A stretch of DNA of 64,000 nucleotides from Leptobrachium leishanense. Its lineage: Eukaryota > Chordata > Amphibia > Anura > Megophryidae. The first letter of the stretch is position 1. Each line of letters opens with the position of its first letter. The notes beneath the pieces are model-generated. The model had not been told where the DNA came from. It saw only the letters and a program-made list of their open reading frames with translations, and did no database searches. Shown here in pieces: positions 61,128 to 64,000 of this stretch. The stretch lies in the NCBI GenBank assembly GCA_009667805.1, contig CM019075.1:20767615-20831614 (forward strand). The letters are read 5' to 3'. The position numbers and the translations under genes are program-made.

Positions 61128-61228
61128 TATTATATTTTAGACTATTTTGTGTCTATATTATATTTTAGACTATTTTGTGTCTATATTATATTTTAGACCA
61201 TTTTGTGTCTATATTATATTTTAGACTT
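61128..61228. repeat. 28-bp AT-rich tandem repeat and TA microsatellites
   Basis: Four units of tattttagactattttgtgtc plus tatatta, followed by (TA)n and (CA)n at 61231-61310. Confidence 0.9.
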
Positions 61229-61236
61229 TTTGTGTA

Positions 61237-61267
<31 letters not shown>

Positions 61268-62279
61268 TATAGGAGCTGTAATATAATATATATATATATA
61301 TATATAATCTTGCGTGCCAATAGAGTGCATAAAATGTGAATAAAGTATTTTTACCCCCGTTCCCAGGAAGGTCCCATTTAATTGGCGTTTTGGTTACGTA
61401 ATGACAGGACGGGGCTGGAAATGACATGGATACAAATTGCAGGTTCCAGGGTTATTACACGACTCATGAAGTCATTTGGGATGGGGGGGGGGGGTTATAC
61501 TGGAATCAAAGCGTTGAGGTAGGATTGGGGGGGGAAGAAGGAAACTGGAATAACTAAAAAAAAAAAAACCCACCCGAAACTTTCCCCTCTGAAGACAAAG
61601 GGGGCTCAGGCGGATCTTTATGGCCAAAGGTGTCATCCCAGATGGAGCGAGCCCCCCCCCCCCAAGGGATGACAAGGACTGGCATCCCTATTGTCATGCA
61701 ATGAGCAGCTGGGCCTGGGACAATAGCCCCGGCTCTGTCCTCCTGTCTGTCTGTAGGTACTGGCTTCCAGGAGGGGGGGGGGGAACTTGTTACACTTGTT
61801 CCTCTAAGTACTTATTAATTGTCCTGTGCCCCGCAGCAAGCTGGAAACTAAATATTTGGCATGCCTGGCTTTCCCCCTGGTAATGAATCGGGGTAGACAC
61901 CGCCACCCCCCCTCCTCGGGATCTACACTGGGGACACCGAGCCCCCCCCTCTCTCTCTCTCTCTGGTTCTCATTAAGCAGAAAAAGCAAGTGAGATACAG
62001 TCACAGACCAAACAAAGGGACCTGGAGGGGAGGAGGGGGCACCAAGACAAAACCACACCAAAAAAAATGGCTGGTATCCAGACATCCTGGCACCAGGGGC
62101 CCTGGGTATCAGCTGGGCAGAGGGTTTAGGGGGTCACTCGTGGTGCAGGTATCAGGGGAGGGTCAACGACATGAAGGTCCACTTGACAAAGAGGTGGTGA
62201 GGAGGCTGTGCAAAAAAAGCCTAGGGGCCAGGTGGGGGATACTGTCCAGGATTAGAGTGATGAGGAGCGATGAATGAAG

Positions 62280-63310
62280 GGCGAGTAGGGAGAAAGTGAC
62301 CCGGCACTTAAAGCGTTAAAAGCAGGAGTGAGTGATGAGCTGGAGGCAACGGCCAAGGAGGGGGGGAAAAAAAGGGGGGGACCCTGTATGGGACTGAAAA
62401 AGAGCAATGGGGGGGGGAGAAAGTGTCAGATCTAAATGTTGTGAAGAGACATTGTAACGAAAGAATATTCAGAATTAGAGTGCGGGGGGGGGGGGGGGCT
62501 CCAGGAATAGAGCGTGGAGAAAAGAGGGGGATCCAGCAAGAAAATCCAAGAAAGAGACAGCAGGGAGAAGAAAAGATCCAGAAAAATGGGGGAGAAGGTC
62601 TCCAAGAATAGAGTAAAAGAAATGTGGGGGGGAGGGGGGCCATGATCCAACATTAGAAAGTTCCCCACAGACAATGGGATGAAAAGAGCATCCAGAGATA
62701 AAGCGATGGAAGAATGAGGAGATCAGCTCCATGAAGAGAGACACGGGGGAAGCTCTAAAGAGACAGCGGGGAAACAAGAGAATCCTGGAAAGAGACAACG
62801 GGGTTAAGACAGAGTCAGAATGGGGGGGGGGGGCTGCAAGAATAGAGGGTTTGGTAAAGAGAAATGGGGGGAGTTCCAACATTAGAATGTTGTGAATAAC
62901 ATTAGAATGTTGTGAATAACATTAGAGTGTTGGAACAATGGAGGAGATAAAGGTTAGAGCGTTTTGCAATAGAATGGATGGAGGGCAGGGTGGCAGAGAC
63001 ATTTTCCAGGATTAGAGTGCTGAAATAAAAGAGTTGAGTTCCAAGAATATGGTGTTCCTAAAGATAAATGAGGAGGGGGGAGGGGAAGGAGTTAGAGTTT
63101 TAGAGTGCTGTGCAGGAAAATTCTGGAGGAAAGACGAGCTCCTAGATTAGAGTGCAGTAAAGAGAAAAGCGTCAGGAACGTCACAGGATCAGGCCCAGAA
63201 ATTAAACAATATATCCCCAGGATTAGAGTGCACTGAACGAGACAGCAGGGAAATATATCTCTGGTTTAGAGTGTTACACAAAAAAAGTGGATTAAAGAAT
63301 ACATGAAGAG
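62280..63310. repeat. Purine-rich tract with degenerate attagagtg repeats
   Basis: For about 1 kb the plus strand is dominated by A and G. The words attagagtg, gaatagag and agagaaa recur at irregular 30-75-base spacing, for example near 62475, 62920, 63010, 63150 and 63225. It merges into the 31-bp array at 63308. Confidence 0.7.
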
Positions 63311-63560
63311 ATCAGAGCGCCCCAAAAGAGACATTGCGGGCACCAGAGCGCCCCAAAAGAGACATTGCGGGCACCAGAGCGCCCCAAAAGAGACATTGCG
63401 GGCACCAGAGCACCCCAAAAGAGACATTGCGGGCACCAGAGCGCCCCAAAAGAGACATTCCGGGCACCAGAGCGCCCCAAAAGAGACATCCTGGGCACCA
63501 GAGCGCCCCAAAAGAGACATCCTGGGCACCAGAGCGCCCCAAAGAGACATCCTGGGCATC
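63308..63560. repeat. 31-bp minisatellite, about 8 units
   Basis: Unit agcgccccaaaagagacatt, gcgggcaccag. The right units change gcgggc to ctgggc. Open in several frames, artefactually. Confidence 0.95.
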
Positions 63561-63737
63561 AGGGCACTGGCAAGAAGGCTATACCCTCTGGGATGACAGA
63601 TAGTAATAAGACCTGAGAGCTGTTAGAGTGTTGGAAATGGAGAGTAAAGCAGTGACTGTCCTATATTAGAGCGCTGGAACCTGAGCCAGGAGAGACAGGG
63701 ACATTAAAGTGTCTCTAGGGAAAGGCCAGGTGACAGC

Positions 63738-63836
63738 ATTGGGGGGGGGGGGGTCACATGGTGCAGGGGGGGGGTCACATAGTGCTGGGGGGGGGGGGTC
63801 ACATGGTGCTGGGGGGGGGGTCACATGGTGCTGGGA
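63738..63836. repeat. G-run minisatellite
   Basis: Four units of 8-13 G followed by tcacatggtgct. Part of the series of long G runs on this strand. Confidence 0.9.
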
Positions 63837-64000
63837 AGCAGGTCCCCCTCTATTGCTGCAGAATGAACGTTTTTCCCATTTACCCCAAAAACTCTGAAGC
63901 TTTTATTAAGAGACTCAAAATCACCAATTACCCGATGACGTCACAAGGAACGCAGAATTATAACACGGGAGGGGGGGTCACTGGGTACCCAGAGTGGGGG

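Larger units (their letters stand above)
59753..62279. other. AT-rich, simple-sequence-rich DNA
   Basis: Contains (aaaac)n-like sequence near 60000-60060, CA runs and many TA runs. A minus-strand Cys-rich open stretch at 60391-60510 follows an acceptor-like ttttttttccag but matches nothing I know. Confidence 0.4.

Overview
This is repeat-dense vertebrate nuclear DNA, almost certainly from a frog (Anura). The evidence is a split gene with GT-AG introns and a transposon load typical of amphibians: an L1-type LINE, two Tc1-like elements, hAT and piggyBac-type miniature elements, a tRNA-derived SINE and many minisatellites. I infer the host group from this repeat spectrum; no species is assigned.

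The one host gene I can support is an ephrin-A gene on the minus strand, closest to ephrin-A4. Four consecutive coding exons are visible: exon 2 at 42210-42505 (most of the receptor-binding domain), exon 3 at 30182-30250, exon 4 at 27603-27692 and exon 5 at 27204-27295 (GPI-anchor signal and stop). All four have consensus splice sites and compatible phases. A poly(A) signal lies at 27072-27077. Exon 1 (signal peptide) was not found, so intron 1 probably runs past the right edge. Positions 27300-42200 are introns 2-4, 42506-64000 is best read as intron 1 or upstream DNA, and 1-27050 lies downstream of the gene.

Region by region: 1-7300 holds miniature elements, a GC-box minisatellite (5318-6195) and a probable solo LTR. 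7309-13157 is a full-length but decayed L1 with a target-site duplication. 14390-15927 is a decayed Tc1 element. 21313-22504 is a TTAA-flanked non-autonomous element built almost entirely from consecutive hairpins. 27.2-42.5 kb is the ephrin gene; its intron 2 carries a 2.7-kb satellite split by a hAT element that itself contains an E-box minisatellite. 43.1-43.7 kb is a second hAT element with a perfect 8-bp duplication. 45.8-48.0 kb and 50.2-52.0 kb are long satellites. 52535-54152 is a younger Tc1 element with long terminal repeats of the inverted/direct type. 54.8-63.9 kb holds further minisatellites, one apparently grown from a retroposon tail, and a purine-rich tract.

Most long open frames, including one of 684 codons at 37.2-39.3 kb, are artefacts of stop-free tandem repeats. 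The most unusual structure is the chain of about a dozen back-to-back hairpins at 21.4-22.5 kb, with a second related fragment near 26.1 kb.
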